DNA of 64,000 bases, taken from Rhodobiaceae bacterium (GTDB lineage Bacteria > Pseudomonadota > Alphaproteobacteria > Rhizobiales > Tepidamorphaceae). The stretch is taken from positions 129,706 through 193,705 of the forward strand of contig JACKJP010000007.1 of assembly GCA_020637895.1 (NCBI GenBank), read 5' to 3'. Under the pieces are notes generated by a model that was not told where the DNA came from, made no database searches, and saw only the letters and a program-made list of their open reading frames with translations. This document shows positions 7,643-15,752 of the stretch, one piece after another (positions within the stretch are counted from its first letter, which is position 1; every line of letters begins with the position of its first letter). The position numbers were made by a program, and so were the translations under genes.

Positions 7643-10210
7643 TCAGTTGCGACGGACGAAGCAGTCCTGCCCGGCCGATTTGAGCCGCTCGCACAGCGAC
7701 ACGGCCTCCTGCTGGGACGAAATCGGACCGACGCCGACCCGATAGAACACGCCCTTGTCGCCCAGATCTGCCCGCTCGACGTTCGGCACATAGCCGCCCA
7801 GCGCCGCGTTGTATCGGGACTTGATCGCAGATACCGCCGACTGGGCCTGATCCTCGCTCTTGCGGGAAGCGACCTGCACGACATAGGTGCCGGCCGGACC
7901 CGAAGAGGTTGCCACCGGCGCGGGTGACGGCGCCGGCTGCGCGGTCGCTACCCTCGTCGGGGCGGGCGCGGGAGCGGGAGTTGACGGTGCGTTATTGATG
8001 GCGGATGGCGTCAGCGACAAGGGGCGTCCTGCCGGCACGTTGTTCACCGGCTGGGTCGGCGCGGGCGCCGGCGCTTCGCGTTGCACGGCCGGTGCATCGC
8101 CTTCGCGCGAGGGAGCAGCAGGTGCGTTGGCAATACGCAGCGGTGCAGACGGCGGCGCGACGGGGGCCGGTGTGACAGGCGCCTGGGGCTGACCGACAAC
8201 GGTACCATCAGGCTTCACGACAACTGTCTTCACACGCTTTGGCTGATCCGGCGCCGGTGCCGGCGTCAGAGGCGTTGCTTCCGAAGTCGGACGTGGCGCC
8301 GCATCCTGCGCGGAGGGAACTTCCTCGCGGGTGAGACGTCCGCTGTCTTCGCCACGCGGGACGACATTCGTCCCGATCACGCGCACGCCGCTATCTCCGG
8401 ACGGTTGGTCGACCTGCTCCTCGCGCGAGACAACCCGTTCTTCGGCCGGCTGCTCGTTGCCACCAAGGCGGTCATATACCAGCTTGTTCTGATTGGGGAT
8501 CTCTGCCCCGCCCGGCTCCGCCGGCTTGGTCTTTACGGGACCATCCTGAGCCGCCAGCGTCGGCGGTTCGCCACCGCCGATTTCAGAGAAGATGCTGTTG
8601 TAGGCGAGGACACCCGCACCGCCGGCGACGATCAACGCAACAAGCGCGCCAAACATCACAAGCCCGCGGCGACGGCCCGAACCCTCGGTCCCGGCGTGGG
8701 TCCCGAAATCGGCGACTTCCTCGTCGCTCAATGGCGGCATGTGCCCGCTGTCGTCGAAGGAAGGGTCAAACTCTGAAAAATCGAGCTCCTGCTCGATCAT
8801 GGAGTCGAAATGAGCCTCATCGCGCGGATCACGGGCCGGCGGCGAGCGATCGGCATCCGCGTAGCGGAGCGCGCTGTCGCTGCGCGGCGGCGTATAAGCC
8901 GGCATCGCCGGCGTAGCCGGAACGGCAGGTGCGGCCGAACTGACCACCGGGGGCTTCCTGTCGGGGAGCGGCGGCGCAGCCTTCGAAACAGTGGGCGGAA
9001 CTGGAGCTTCGGCTTCAATCCCGTCATCGAAATCGTCTAGCTCGAAATCCTCCAGCTCGAAGGCGTCCGGCTCGAAGGTTTCCGGCGCCTTCATTTCAGT
9101 TCGCTGGAGCGGCACGCGCGGTTCGAATGTCGGCGCAGGCGCTTTGGGTTCGATTGGCGGCGCCGAAGGCTTGGCACGAGGCGGCACAGAACCGAGCACG
9201 TCATATGGGTCCGATTTCGTCAGTTCCGCCTCGAAGGCCGCGAAATCGTATTCGCTGGCAGCATACCCCTCGTCGCTCGAAGACTCAGCCGCCTCGACTT
9301 CCGGTTCAGACGCGGCCGTGGGTTCATTCCCCTGCCCCTCTGCCGTCCTGCCTTCTGTTGGAGGCTCATCATACCAGACAAACCCCTCGTCGTTCTGACC
9401 GAAGGCCTCGTCGAAATCGAAATCATCCTCCGGGCGGGTGGACTGCTCGTGTACCGAGCCGATGTCGGCGAACAGATGATCCGCGTCGGGGACCGGGCTC
9501 GCAGGCCTGGCTGCTGGCGGCGCGACGTGCGGCCGGGCTTCAGGCATCGGCGGCTTTGTTTCCTTCAACTCCGGCGCTTCAGTCTGCGCCGGACGGGGCG
9601 TAGAGACAGGCGCGACCGATGGCGTATGACGCAACTGTTCCGTCTTCTGCGGCGTAAATCCGAAGGACGTATCGCGCGCCGCGGTCAGGCGACGCTGCGG
9701 CGGCATCACCGACTTCGCCGGCGCGGGGGGCATTTCGGTGTGTTGATGCCGAGCCTGAACGTCAGAAGGCTTCATCTGGCCTTCACCAAGCGCGGACTCT
9801 GGCTTCCTGACCGTGTAGCCGGCAAGGTCGCGGTCGTCGGTGCGTCCGGGCGCGACGCTCGGACGAGCCGGCGCAGGCGAAGCCGGTCTGTATGTCGATT
9901 GAGCAGGACTCGATGCGAGGCCAGACGCTTGCGGCTTGCTCGCTATCGTATCGTAGGGCGACGGTTCACGCGGAGCTGCGGCGGCAGGCCGCGCCGGTGC
10001 CGGTGAAGCGGCTGCGCGTTCAACAGGCTTTTCAGGCGCCACCGGGCGGGCAGCCGCCTCGCGCGGACGGGCCATGTCTGCGAACGGGTCTTCGTCGACC
10101 AGACGCGCGAGCTCCGCCAGCGGATCGCTGTCAAAGCGGTTCGGATCGTTCTTCGGTTCCCAATCCTCATCAGCACGCTGATTGGGACGGCGATCATATG
10201 TCTCGGCCAT
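7643..10210 (-). CDS. Large SPOR-domain protein with long disordered region
   Basis: Probable cell-envelope or division-site protein. A single transmembrane helix (GLVMFGALVALIVAGGAGVLAY) sits about 530 residues in, after a long acidic, Pro/Ala-rich and apparently disordered cytoplasmic region. A Pro-rich periplasmic linker follows, then a C-terminal SPOR domain (PAGTYVVQVASRKSEDQAQ to CFVRRN) of the type that binds denuded glycan strands. The product is about 855 aa from the ATG at 10210, which gives MAETYDRR; an upstream in-frame start at 10237 is possible. SPOR proteins between argS and nagZ are a regular feature of alphaproteobacteria, though this one is long. The exact role is unknown. 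Confidence 0.85.
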   Translation of the reverse strand: MAETYDRRPNQRADEDWEPKNDPNRFDSDPLAELARLVDEDPFADMARPREAAARPVAPEKPVERAAASPAPARPAAAAPREPSPYDTIASKPQASGLASSPAQSTYRPASPAPARPSVAPGRTDDRDLAGYTVRKPESALGEGQMKPSDVQARHQHTEMPPAPAKSVMPPQRRLTAARDTSFGFTPQKTEQLRHTPSVAPVSTPRPAQTEAPELKETKPPMPEARPHVAPPAARPASPVPDADHLFADIGSVHEQSTRPEDDFDFDEAFGQNDEGFVWYDEPPTEGRTAEGQGNEPTAASEPEVEAAESSSDEGYAASEYDFAAFEAELTKSDPYDVLGSVPPRAKPSAPPIEPKAPAPTFEPRVPLQRTEMKAPETFEPDAFELEDFELDDFDDGIEAEAPVPPTVSKAAPPLPDRKPPVVSSAAPAVPATPAMPAYTPPRSDSALRYADADRSPPARDPRDEAHFDSMIEQELDFSEFDPSFDDSGHMPPLSDEEVADFGTHAGTEGSGRRRGLVMFGALVALIVAGGAGVLAYNSIFSEIGGGEPPTLAAQDGPVKTKPAEPGGAEIPNQNKLVYDRLGGNEQPAEERVVSREEQVDQPSGDSGVRVIGTNVVPRGEDSGRLTREEVPSAQDAAPRPTSEATPLTPAPAPDQPKRVKTVVVKPDGTVVGQPQAPVTPAPVAPPSAPLRIANAPAAPSREGDAPAVQREAPAPAPTQPVNNVPAGRPLSLTPSAINNAPSTPAPAPAPTRVATAQPAPSPAPVATSSGPAGTYVVQVASRKSEDQAQSAVSAIKSRYNAALGGYVPNVERADLGDKGVFYRVGVGPISSQQEAVSLCERLKSAGQDCFVRRN

Positions 10211-10284
10211 GAGCGTTCTGCCCCTCCGACTCCACAACTCGTCAAGTCCGCGACCCGCTACAGGCTCGCCGAATGACGGCTTTC

Positions 10285-12039
10285 CTAGCGCATCTCTTCG
10301 GCCGGCTCGACTCCAAGTACCCCAAGCCCGAATGCCAAAATGCGGGTAACTCCCAACACCAAATGCATTCGCGCTTCTGTCACCCTACGATCATCAGGGT
10401 GAATAAAACGTAATTGTGGCGTGTCTTTGCCCTTATTCCACAAGGAATGGAAATCGCTGGCAAGCTCGTAAAGGTAAAACGCGATCCGATGCGGCTCTTC
10501 CGCGCGGGCCGAAGCTTCAAGCATTCTGCGATATTGAGAAAGGCGACGGACAAGGGCGATTTCGCTCTCGTCGGTGAGCGCGGAAAGCGTTTCGGCGCCG
10601 TCTCCCGCGCCGGGAATGAGATCCGGAAAGACTTCCCGAACGTTTCGCAGCACGGATTTCGCCCGCGCGTGAGCGTACTGAACGTAAAAGACGGGGTTGT
10701 CGCGCGACTGTTCAACGACGCTCGCGAAATCGAAATCGAGCGGCGCTTCGTTCTTGCGGTACAGCATCATGAAGCGAACGACATCGCGGCCGACTTCATC
10801 GACTACGTCGCGCAACGTGACGAAATCGCCCGATCGCTTGGACATCCGGACCGGTTCGCCGGCACGGAAAAGCTTTACCAGCTGGCACAGCTTCACCGTC
10901 AATTTGACGCTGCCGCCTGAAATCGCCCGCGCCAGCGCTTCAAGACGCTTCACATAACCACCGTGATCGGCGCCCAGAATATAGATTGTTTCCTCAAAGC
11001 CGCGCAGGAACTTGTCCTGGAAATACGCGACATCGGCCGCGAAATAGGTGTAGGCGCCGTCCGACTTGACGAGCGGCCTGTCTATGTCGTCGCCGACTTC
11101 GGTGGAACGGAAAAGAATCTGCTCGCGATCTTCCCAGTCTTCCGGAAGTTGGCCCTTGGGCGGCGGCAATGTGCCCTTGTAGACGTAGCCCTGCGATTCC
11201 AGGGCGGCGATGGCGCCGGAAATTCGTGACGCATTGCCCGCGTGGAGGGTCGTCTCGGAGAAGAACACGTCATGATGGACGTTGAGCGCAGCAAGATCCT
11301 CGCGGATAAGCGCCATCATCATCTCGACCGCCGTCTGCTTGACGATGGGTAGCCATGCGCTCTCATCCAGCTCCAGCAGTGAACGGCCATGGTCCGCAGC
11401 CAGCTTCTCGCCAACCGGGACGAGATAGTCGCCCGGATAAAGGCCCTCGGGGATTGTACCGATCGTCTCGCCGAGCGCTTCGCGGTAGCGCATGAATGCG
11501 GACCGGGCGAGCATATCGATCTGCGCACCGGCATCGTTGATATAATATTCGCGGGTGACGTCATGACCGGTCACCGAAAGCAGGTTGGCCAGTGCATCGC
11601 CGAAAACCGCGCCGCGGCAATGGCCGACATGCATCGGGCCGGTCGGATTTGCCGAAACATATTCGACGTTGATCTTGCGACCCCCGCCGAAATCGAGCCG
11701 GCCGTAGGCATCGCCATCAGCGATGAGTGTGGCGAGCTGGCCGTGCCAGTAGGTGTCGGCAAGACGGATATTGATAAAACCTGGACCGGCAACCTCGGCC
11801 GTCAGATCGTCATTGCCGGCAAGCGCGGCGACGATCCTTTCCGCAAGATCGCGCGGTTTCATGCCGGCCTGCTTTGAAAGCACCATCGCAGCGTTCGTCG
11901 CGACATCTCCGTGAGCCGGGTCGCGCGTGGGCTCAACAGTGATCTGCGCGCCATAGGTATCGGCGGCCAGTTCGCCGGTTTCGCGCAAGCGCTGCAGCGC
12001 CGCGTCGACCCGCGCGGCGATATCCTCAAATACATCCAT
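10285..12039 (-). CDS. argS: Arginyl-tRNA synthetase
   Basis: Class I synthetase that charges tRNA-Arg. The 584-aa product has the N-terminal additional domain, the HIGH-type motif in ANPTGPMHVGHCRGA (about residues 130-145), and a KMSKS-like loop read as RMSKRSGDFVTL. The anticodon-binding helical domain makes up the C-terminal 120 residues. The length is normal. It lies between dgt (52 bp upstream) and the SPOR gene (75 bp downstream), all on the minus strand. dgt-argS-SPOR-nagZ-scpAB is a conserved alphaproteobacterial run. Confidence 0.97.
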   Translation of the reverse strand: MDVFEDIAARVDAALQRLRETGELAADTYGAQITVEPTRDPAHGDVATNAAMVLSKQAGMKPRDLAERIVAALAGNDDLTAEVAGPGFINIRLADTYWHGQLATLIADGDAYGRLDFGGGRKINVEYVSANPTGPMHVGHCRGAVFGDALANLLSVTGHDVTREYYINDAGAQIDMLARSAFMRYREALGETIGTIPEGLYPGDYLVPVGEKLAADHGRSLLELDESAWLPIVKQTAVEMMMALIREDLAALNVHHDVFFSETTLHAGNASRISGAIAALESQGYVYKGTLPPPKGQLPEDWEDREQILFRSTEVGDDIDRPLVKSDGAYTYFAADVAYFQDKFLRGFEETIYILGADHGGYVKRLEALARAISGGSVKLTVKLCQLVKLFRAGEPVRMSKRSGDFVTLRDVVDEVGRDVVRFMMLYRKNEAPLDFDFASVVEQSRDNPVFYVQYAHARAKSVLRNVREVFPDLIPGAGDGAETLSALTDESEIALVRRLSQYRRMLEASARAEEPHRIAFYLYELASDFHSLWNKGKDTPQLRFIHPDDRRVTEARMHLVLGVTRILAFGLGVLGVEPAEEMR

Positions 12040-12090
12040 CAGGGTACGAACGTCCTCAAAAACCAGGGGCCTGAGCCCGCGACCGAGCGG

Positions 12091-13293
12091 CTATCGCAAT
12101 TCAGGGGTCTCGTCAAACAGCCGCTGGTATTCGGCGACCGCGTAACGGTCGGTCATACCGGCGATATAGTCGCCAATCCGCAACGCCAGCTGCTTGGTAT
12201 CCTTCTCGCCTCCCTCCAGCGCCCAGTCGACCGGTAGGAGATGGGGACGTTCGAGCAGACGGGTAAAAAGCCGCTCGATCACCCTGCCCGCCTCCTTCAT
12301 GACGCCATCGACACGCGGGTGGCGGTACATGCGGGTGAAAAGGAACTCCTTCAACACCCGGACATCGCTTTCCATGGATGCGCTGAATGCAACGACCGGC
12401 ATCGATGCCATGCGGATGTCCGCAGCGTTGCGTGCTCCAAGACGCGCTATGCGCCCACGCGTCTCCGCGACGGCGTCTTCAATGGTGACGGTAATGAGAC
12501 GGCGGATCAGTTCGTGGATACGGCGCGCCTCGTCCAGCGAGGGGTACCGGGCTCCTATTTCACCCAGAATACGTGCGACAAGCGGTACTTCCGCAATCTG
12601 TCCCATGGAAAAGAGACGCGCGCGGAGCCCATCGTCGGTATCGTGAGAATCGTAGGCAATATCATCCGCCAGCGCCGCAGCCTGTGCTTCGGCGCTGGCG
12701 AAGGTCCAGAGATCCAGCGGTATGTCCGCATCGAACGCACGGATCTGTCGAGGCAGCTTTCGTCCCTCGTATGGACCGATGGGCGTTCCATCGGGCAGCG
12801 TCAGCGGACCGTTGTGCTTGACCAGACCCTCCAGCGTTTCCCATGTCAGGTTGAGGCCGTCGAATTCCGGGTAGCGCTTCTCAAGCCTCGTCACGACGGC
12901 AAGGCTCTGCCCGTTGTGATCGAACCCGCCCCATTCCCGAAGGCAACGGTCGAGGGCGCGTTCGCCTGCATGGCCGAATGGCGGATGCCCGAGATCGTGA
13001 GACAGGGCAAGCGCCTCGGTCAGATCCTCATCGAGGCCAAGTGCCCGCGCAAGCGACCTGGCAACCTGCGCGACCTCGATCGTATGCGTCAGCCGTGTGC
13101 GGAAATGATCGCCCTCGCTATAAACGAAAACCTGCGTCTTGTGCTTGAGCCGGCGAAACGCCGTCGAATGAACGATCCTGTCGCGGTCGCGCTGGAACGG
13201 CGTACGCATGGCGTGCTCGGGCTCGGCAAAGGCGCGGCCGCGCGATGCCGCTGGATCGCTCGCATAGTCGGCAAAAACCCGTGTTCTGCTCAT
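12091..13293 (-). CDS. dgt: dGTP triphosphohydrolase-like protein
   Basis: HD-domain deoxynucleotide triphosphohydrolase that converts dNTPs to nucleosides plus triphosphate. Motifs present are FRRLKHKTQVF, then RTRLTHTIEVAQVAR, the HD pair in LSHDLGHPPFGHAGE, and a later DDIAYDSHD metal-site segment. The ATG at 13293 (MSRTRVFADY) gives a 400-aa protein of the usual size; a longer frame reaching 13395 lacks family similarity at its N-terminus and would run into the divergent erpA leader. It is divergent from erpA with a 124-bp intergenic region. Confidence 0.93.
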   Translation of the reverse strand: MSRTRVFADYASDPAASRGRAFAEPEHAMRTPFQRDRDRIVHSTAFRRLKHKTQVFVYSEGDHFRTRLTHTIEVAQVARSLARALGLDEDLTEALALSHDLGHPPFGHAGERALDRCLREWGGFDHNGQSLAVVTRLEKRYPEFDGLNLTWETLEGLVKHNGPLTLPDGTPIGPYEGRKLPRQIRAFDADIPLDLWTFASAEAQAAALADDIAYDSHDTDDGLRARLFSMGQIAEVPLVARILGEIGARYPSLDEARRIHELIRRLITVTIEDAVAETRGRIARLGARNAADIRMASMPVVAFSASMESDVRVLKEFLFTRMYRHPRVDGVMKEAGRVIERLFTRLLERPHLLPVDWALEGGEKDTKQLALRIGDYIAGMTDRYAVAEYQRLFDETPELR

Positions 13294-13417
13294 CTGCTGG
13301 ATTCCGCTGGCGACGCATAGCATTGACTGAGACCAATCCGTGCATAGATTCATGGAAGCGCGAGAGCAAGGATGCCCCGCGAAGCACGGCCTCAAGAGAT
13401 TTCAGGAAACAAGCGCC

Positions 13418-13750
13418 ATGAGCGAGCAACCCATTTCCGTCACCGACCGCGCCGCAAGCCGTATCGCGAAGATTATCGCGAAAGAACCTGATGGTACGGC
13501 ATTGCGGGTGAGTGTCTCCGGTGGCGGCTGTTCGGGCTTTTCGTACGGCTTCGACCTCGACAGGGATCGTGCAGCGGATGATCTGGTGATCGAAAAGAAC
13601 GGCGTTACGGTGCTGATCGATTCGATTTCACTGATGTACCTGACGGGCTCGGAGATCGATTTTGTCGACGAACTGATCGGCGCTTCGTTCCAGGTCAAGA
13701 ACCCGAACGCGACATCATCGTGCGGCTGCGGCACGAGCTTTTCGCTGTGA
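13418..13750 (+). CDS. erpA: A-type iron-sulfur carrier protein (ErpA/IscA family)
   Basis: Carries or inserts Fe-S clusters into apoproteins in the cytosol. The 110-aa product has the three ligand cysteines of A-type carriers, one in GGGCSGFSYGF and two in the C-terminal SSCGCGTSFSL. The core begins ISVTDRAASRIAKI. The ATG at 13418 gives the standard start; an in-frame upstream start at 13340 adds 26 residues without family similarity. The stop overlaps the GTG of xthA by 4 nt (GTGA), indicating translational coupling. I assign erpA over iscA from position and length, and the two are hard to tell apart by sequence. Confidence 0.9.
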   Translation: MSEQPISVTDRAASRIAKIIAKEPDGTALRVSVSGGGCSGFSYGFDLDRDRAADDLVIEKNGVTVLIDSISLMYLTGSEIDFVDELIGASFQVKNPNATSSCGCGTSFSL

Positions 13751-14544
13751 GCGGCCATACGCTGCGCATCGCCACCTGGAATATCAATGGCGTCAAGGCA
13801 CGCATCGATACCGTCTCGGCGTGGCTCAGGGAGGCCTCGCCGGACATCGCCTGTTTCCAGGAGATCAAGTCCGTCGACGAGGCCTTTCCCGGCGATGCGT
13901 TCGAGGCGCTCGGATATAATGTGACGACGCATGGACAGAAGGGTTTCAACGGCGTAGCCCTGATTTCAAAGAAGCCGCCTGAAGATGTGCGGCGCGGGCT
14001 GCCCGGCGACGACAGCGATGAACAGGCACGCTACCTGGAGGCTGTCTTCTCGACCGGCGATGGCGTTGTGCGCGTTGCCTCGATTTATCTGCCTAACGGT
14101 AATCCGGTGGAATCGGAAAAGTTTCCGTACAAGCTCGCATGGCTGGACCGGCTTTACGGCCACGCCAGATCACTTCTGGCATTCGAAGAGCCACTGGTTC
14201 TTGCTGGCGACTACAATGTTATTCCGACACCGGCGGATGCCAGATTTCCCGAGAACTGGACTGGCGATGCGCTGTTCCAGCCACAATCGCGCGGGGCATG
14301 GCGCCGGCTTTCCGCACTTGGATTTACCGACGCGAGCCGGGCCGTGGCACCGCGCGACGAGCTGTTCACCTTCTGGGATTATCAGGCTGGCGCATGGCAG
14401 AAGAATAACGGAATCCGCATCGATCACATGATGCTCTCCCCGCAGGCGGCAGACAGGCTGGTCTGCGCAGGCACGGACAAGCATGTGCGCGGCTGGGAAA
14501 AGCCGTCCGATCATATTCCGGTATGGATTGAGCTGGCCGCCTGA
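13747..14544 (+). CDS. xthA: Exodeoxyribonuclease III
   Basis: AP endonuclease and 3'-5' exonuclease of base-excision repair. The 265-aa product shows the EEP-fold signatures: RIATWNINGVKAR at the N-terminus, the metal-binding Glu in FQEIKS, GDYNVIPTPAD, IDHMMLSP and the catalytic SDHIPVWIE at the C-terminus. The GTG at 13747 overlaps the erpA stop. An ATG at 13720 would also work but would overlap erpA by 31 nt. erpA-xthA is a frequent alphaproteobacterial pair. Confidence 0.95.
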   Translation: MSGHTLRIATWNINGVKARIDTVSAWLREASPDIACFQEIKSVDEAFPGDAFEALGYNVTTHGQKGFNGVALISKKPPEDVRRGLPGDDSDEQARYLEAVFSTGDGVVRVASIYLPNGNPVESEKFPYKLAWLDRLYGHARSLLAFEEPLVLAGDYNVIPTPADARFPENWTGDALFQPQSRGAWRRLSALGFTDASRAVAPRDELFTFWDYQAGAWQKNNGIRIDHMMLSPQAADRLVCAGTDKHVRGWEKPSDHIPVWIELAA

Positions 14545-14555
14545 GCGGCCTGCGA

Positions 14556-15344
14556 TCAGCCCCGGTGACGCTTCATCCAGTCGGCAGCCATGTCACCGGC
14601 ACGTTCGAGCGTTGCGGGATCGAGCTTCTCGACAGCCTGAAAATGCAGACCGAGCACCCAGTCACGATCCTCTGGCGCAGCATTTTCCTTGGCGATGATG
14701 AGCCACATCATGCCGAGGTCGGGACGCGCCGGCACCTCGCCTCCGTGAAGAAGCAAATCGCCCAACAACGCCTGTGAGGGGACGTGGTTCTTGCGCGCGG
14801 CAAGGCCAAGCCACTTGATCGCACGGCCGGGATCGCGGGCAACGCCCTCGCCGTCCAGATACATCCGGGCGAGATAGAACTGGGCCTCGGGGTCGCCGAA
14901 ATAGACAGCGGCATGCGTGAACAGATTGACGGCCTGGCCCGCGTTCTTCTGCACGCCCGCCGATTCAAGACCGCGCCTGTAATAATTGCCGAGTTCCACG
15001 AACGCATTGGCAACGACACTGGCCATTGCCGTATGCGGATTGTCGTCGGCATGCTGACTGGCGAGTTGGCGGAACAGATTAAAGGCCTTGGCATCGTCTT
15101 CGCCGATGCCGTCGCCCTGGGCGTACATCTTGCCAAGCTTCCACTGGGCTAGCGGATGCCCCTCATTGGCCGCGACCTCAAGCGCGGTCGCCGCACGCTT
15201 CTTGTCGCCGTTGAAGTAGGCCTGAAGCCCTTCACGAAGGGCTTCCCGCGGCGTTGCTTCCGGCAGGGACGGATCAAGCGCGAACGCAGGCGCGGCGTAG
15301 AAGCCAGCCAGCATCACGAGCAGGAATGCTTTAGCAATCCGCAT
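14556..15344 (-). CDS. Exported Sel1-like (TPR) repeat protein
   Basis: Probably a periplasmic protein built from Sel1-type helical repeats, which usually act as protein-protein scaffolds. The N-terminus MRIAKAFLLVMLAGFYAAPAFA is a clear signal peptide. Repeats of the form A-x-W/F-x-L-G-x-M/L-Y-x-x-G-x-G are seen around residues 80-100 (LAQWKLGKMYAQGDGIG) and 155-175 (EAQFYLARMYLDGEGV). The ATG at 15344 is preferred over a GTG 24 nt upstream because it gives a clean signal peptide. It ends 11 bp from the convergent xthA stop. The specific function is unknown. Confidence 0.82.
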   Translation of the reverse strand: MRIAKAFLLVMLAGFYAAPAFALDPSLPEATPREALREGLQAYFNGDKKRAATALEVAANEGHPLAQWKLGKMYAQGDGIGEDDAKAFNLFRQLASQHADDNPHTAMASVVANAFVELGNYYRRGLESAGVQKNAGQAVNLFTHAAVYFGDPEAQFYLARMYLDGEGVARDPGRAIKWLGLAARKNHVPSQALLGDLLLHGGEVPARPDLGMMWLIIAKENAAPEDRDWVLGLHFQAVEKLDPATLERAGDMAADWMKRHRG

Positions 15345-15752
15345 AGACCACAACTTCCTCTGCCACACCCTGATGGTGGGCGACGGTGCGCCGGCGTTTT
15401 TCAGTTACATACCCGAAGGGTTGTTCTGAATTGTTAAAGGCGCGCGCGTCCATATTCCTGTTAACTCTCGTCCGCTGCCCGATCGGACAAAACGGCATTA
15501 CCAATTTCCACTGCCATGCAACCCGGCACCGCACAACTGCTGAACATGCCGATATCGAATCGATCATGCAGATGTTGCCTGGGCGCCACAGTCCGCAGAG
15601 AGGCGGCTTTGGTGTTTTCCAATCAACTACCGAATTTGTGCGAGTTTATGGCGCAAAAGCGGCATGTCGCCACATTCGTCGAAGCGAGGGAAAAGAATCA
15701 CGTCATGTGGCAGATTCACCACATGCGTTGCAGTTAGCGCGATTGCGGACGA
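15345..15752. other. 408-bp intergenic region with no supported gene
   Basis: It lies between the Sel1 gene start and the valS stop. Short open frames exist but show no recognisable motif or good start signal. It should hold the promoter of the Sel1 gene and the transcript end of valS, and a 7-bp inverted repeat (15704-15725) lies just past valS. Confidence 0.6.
15704..15725 (-). terminator. Possible weak terminator after valS
   Basis: Inverted repeat CATGTGG / CCACATG with an 8-nt loop begins 28 nt past the valS stop. On the minus strand it is followed at some distance by TTCTTTT. The stem is short, so it could equally be an operator. Confidence 0.3.
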
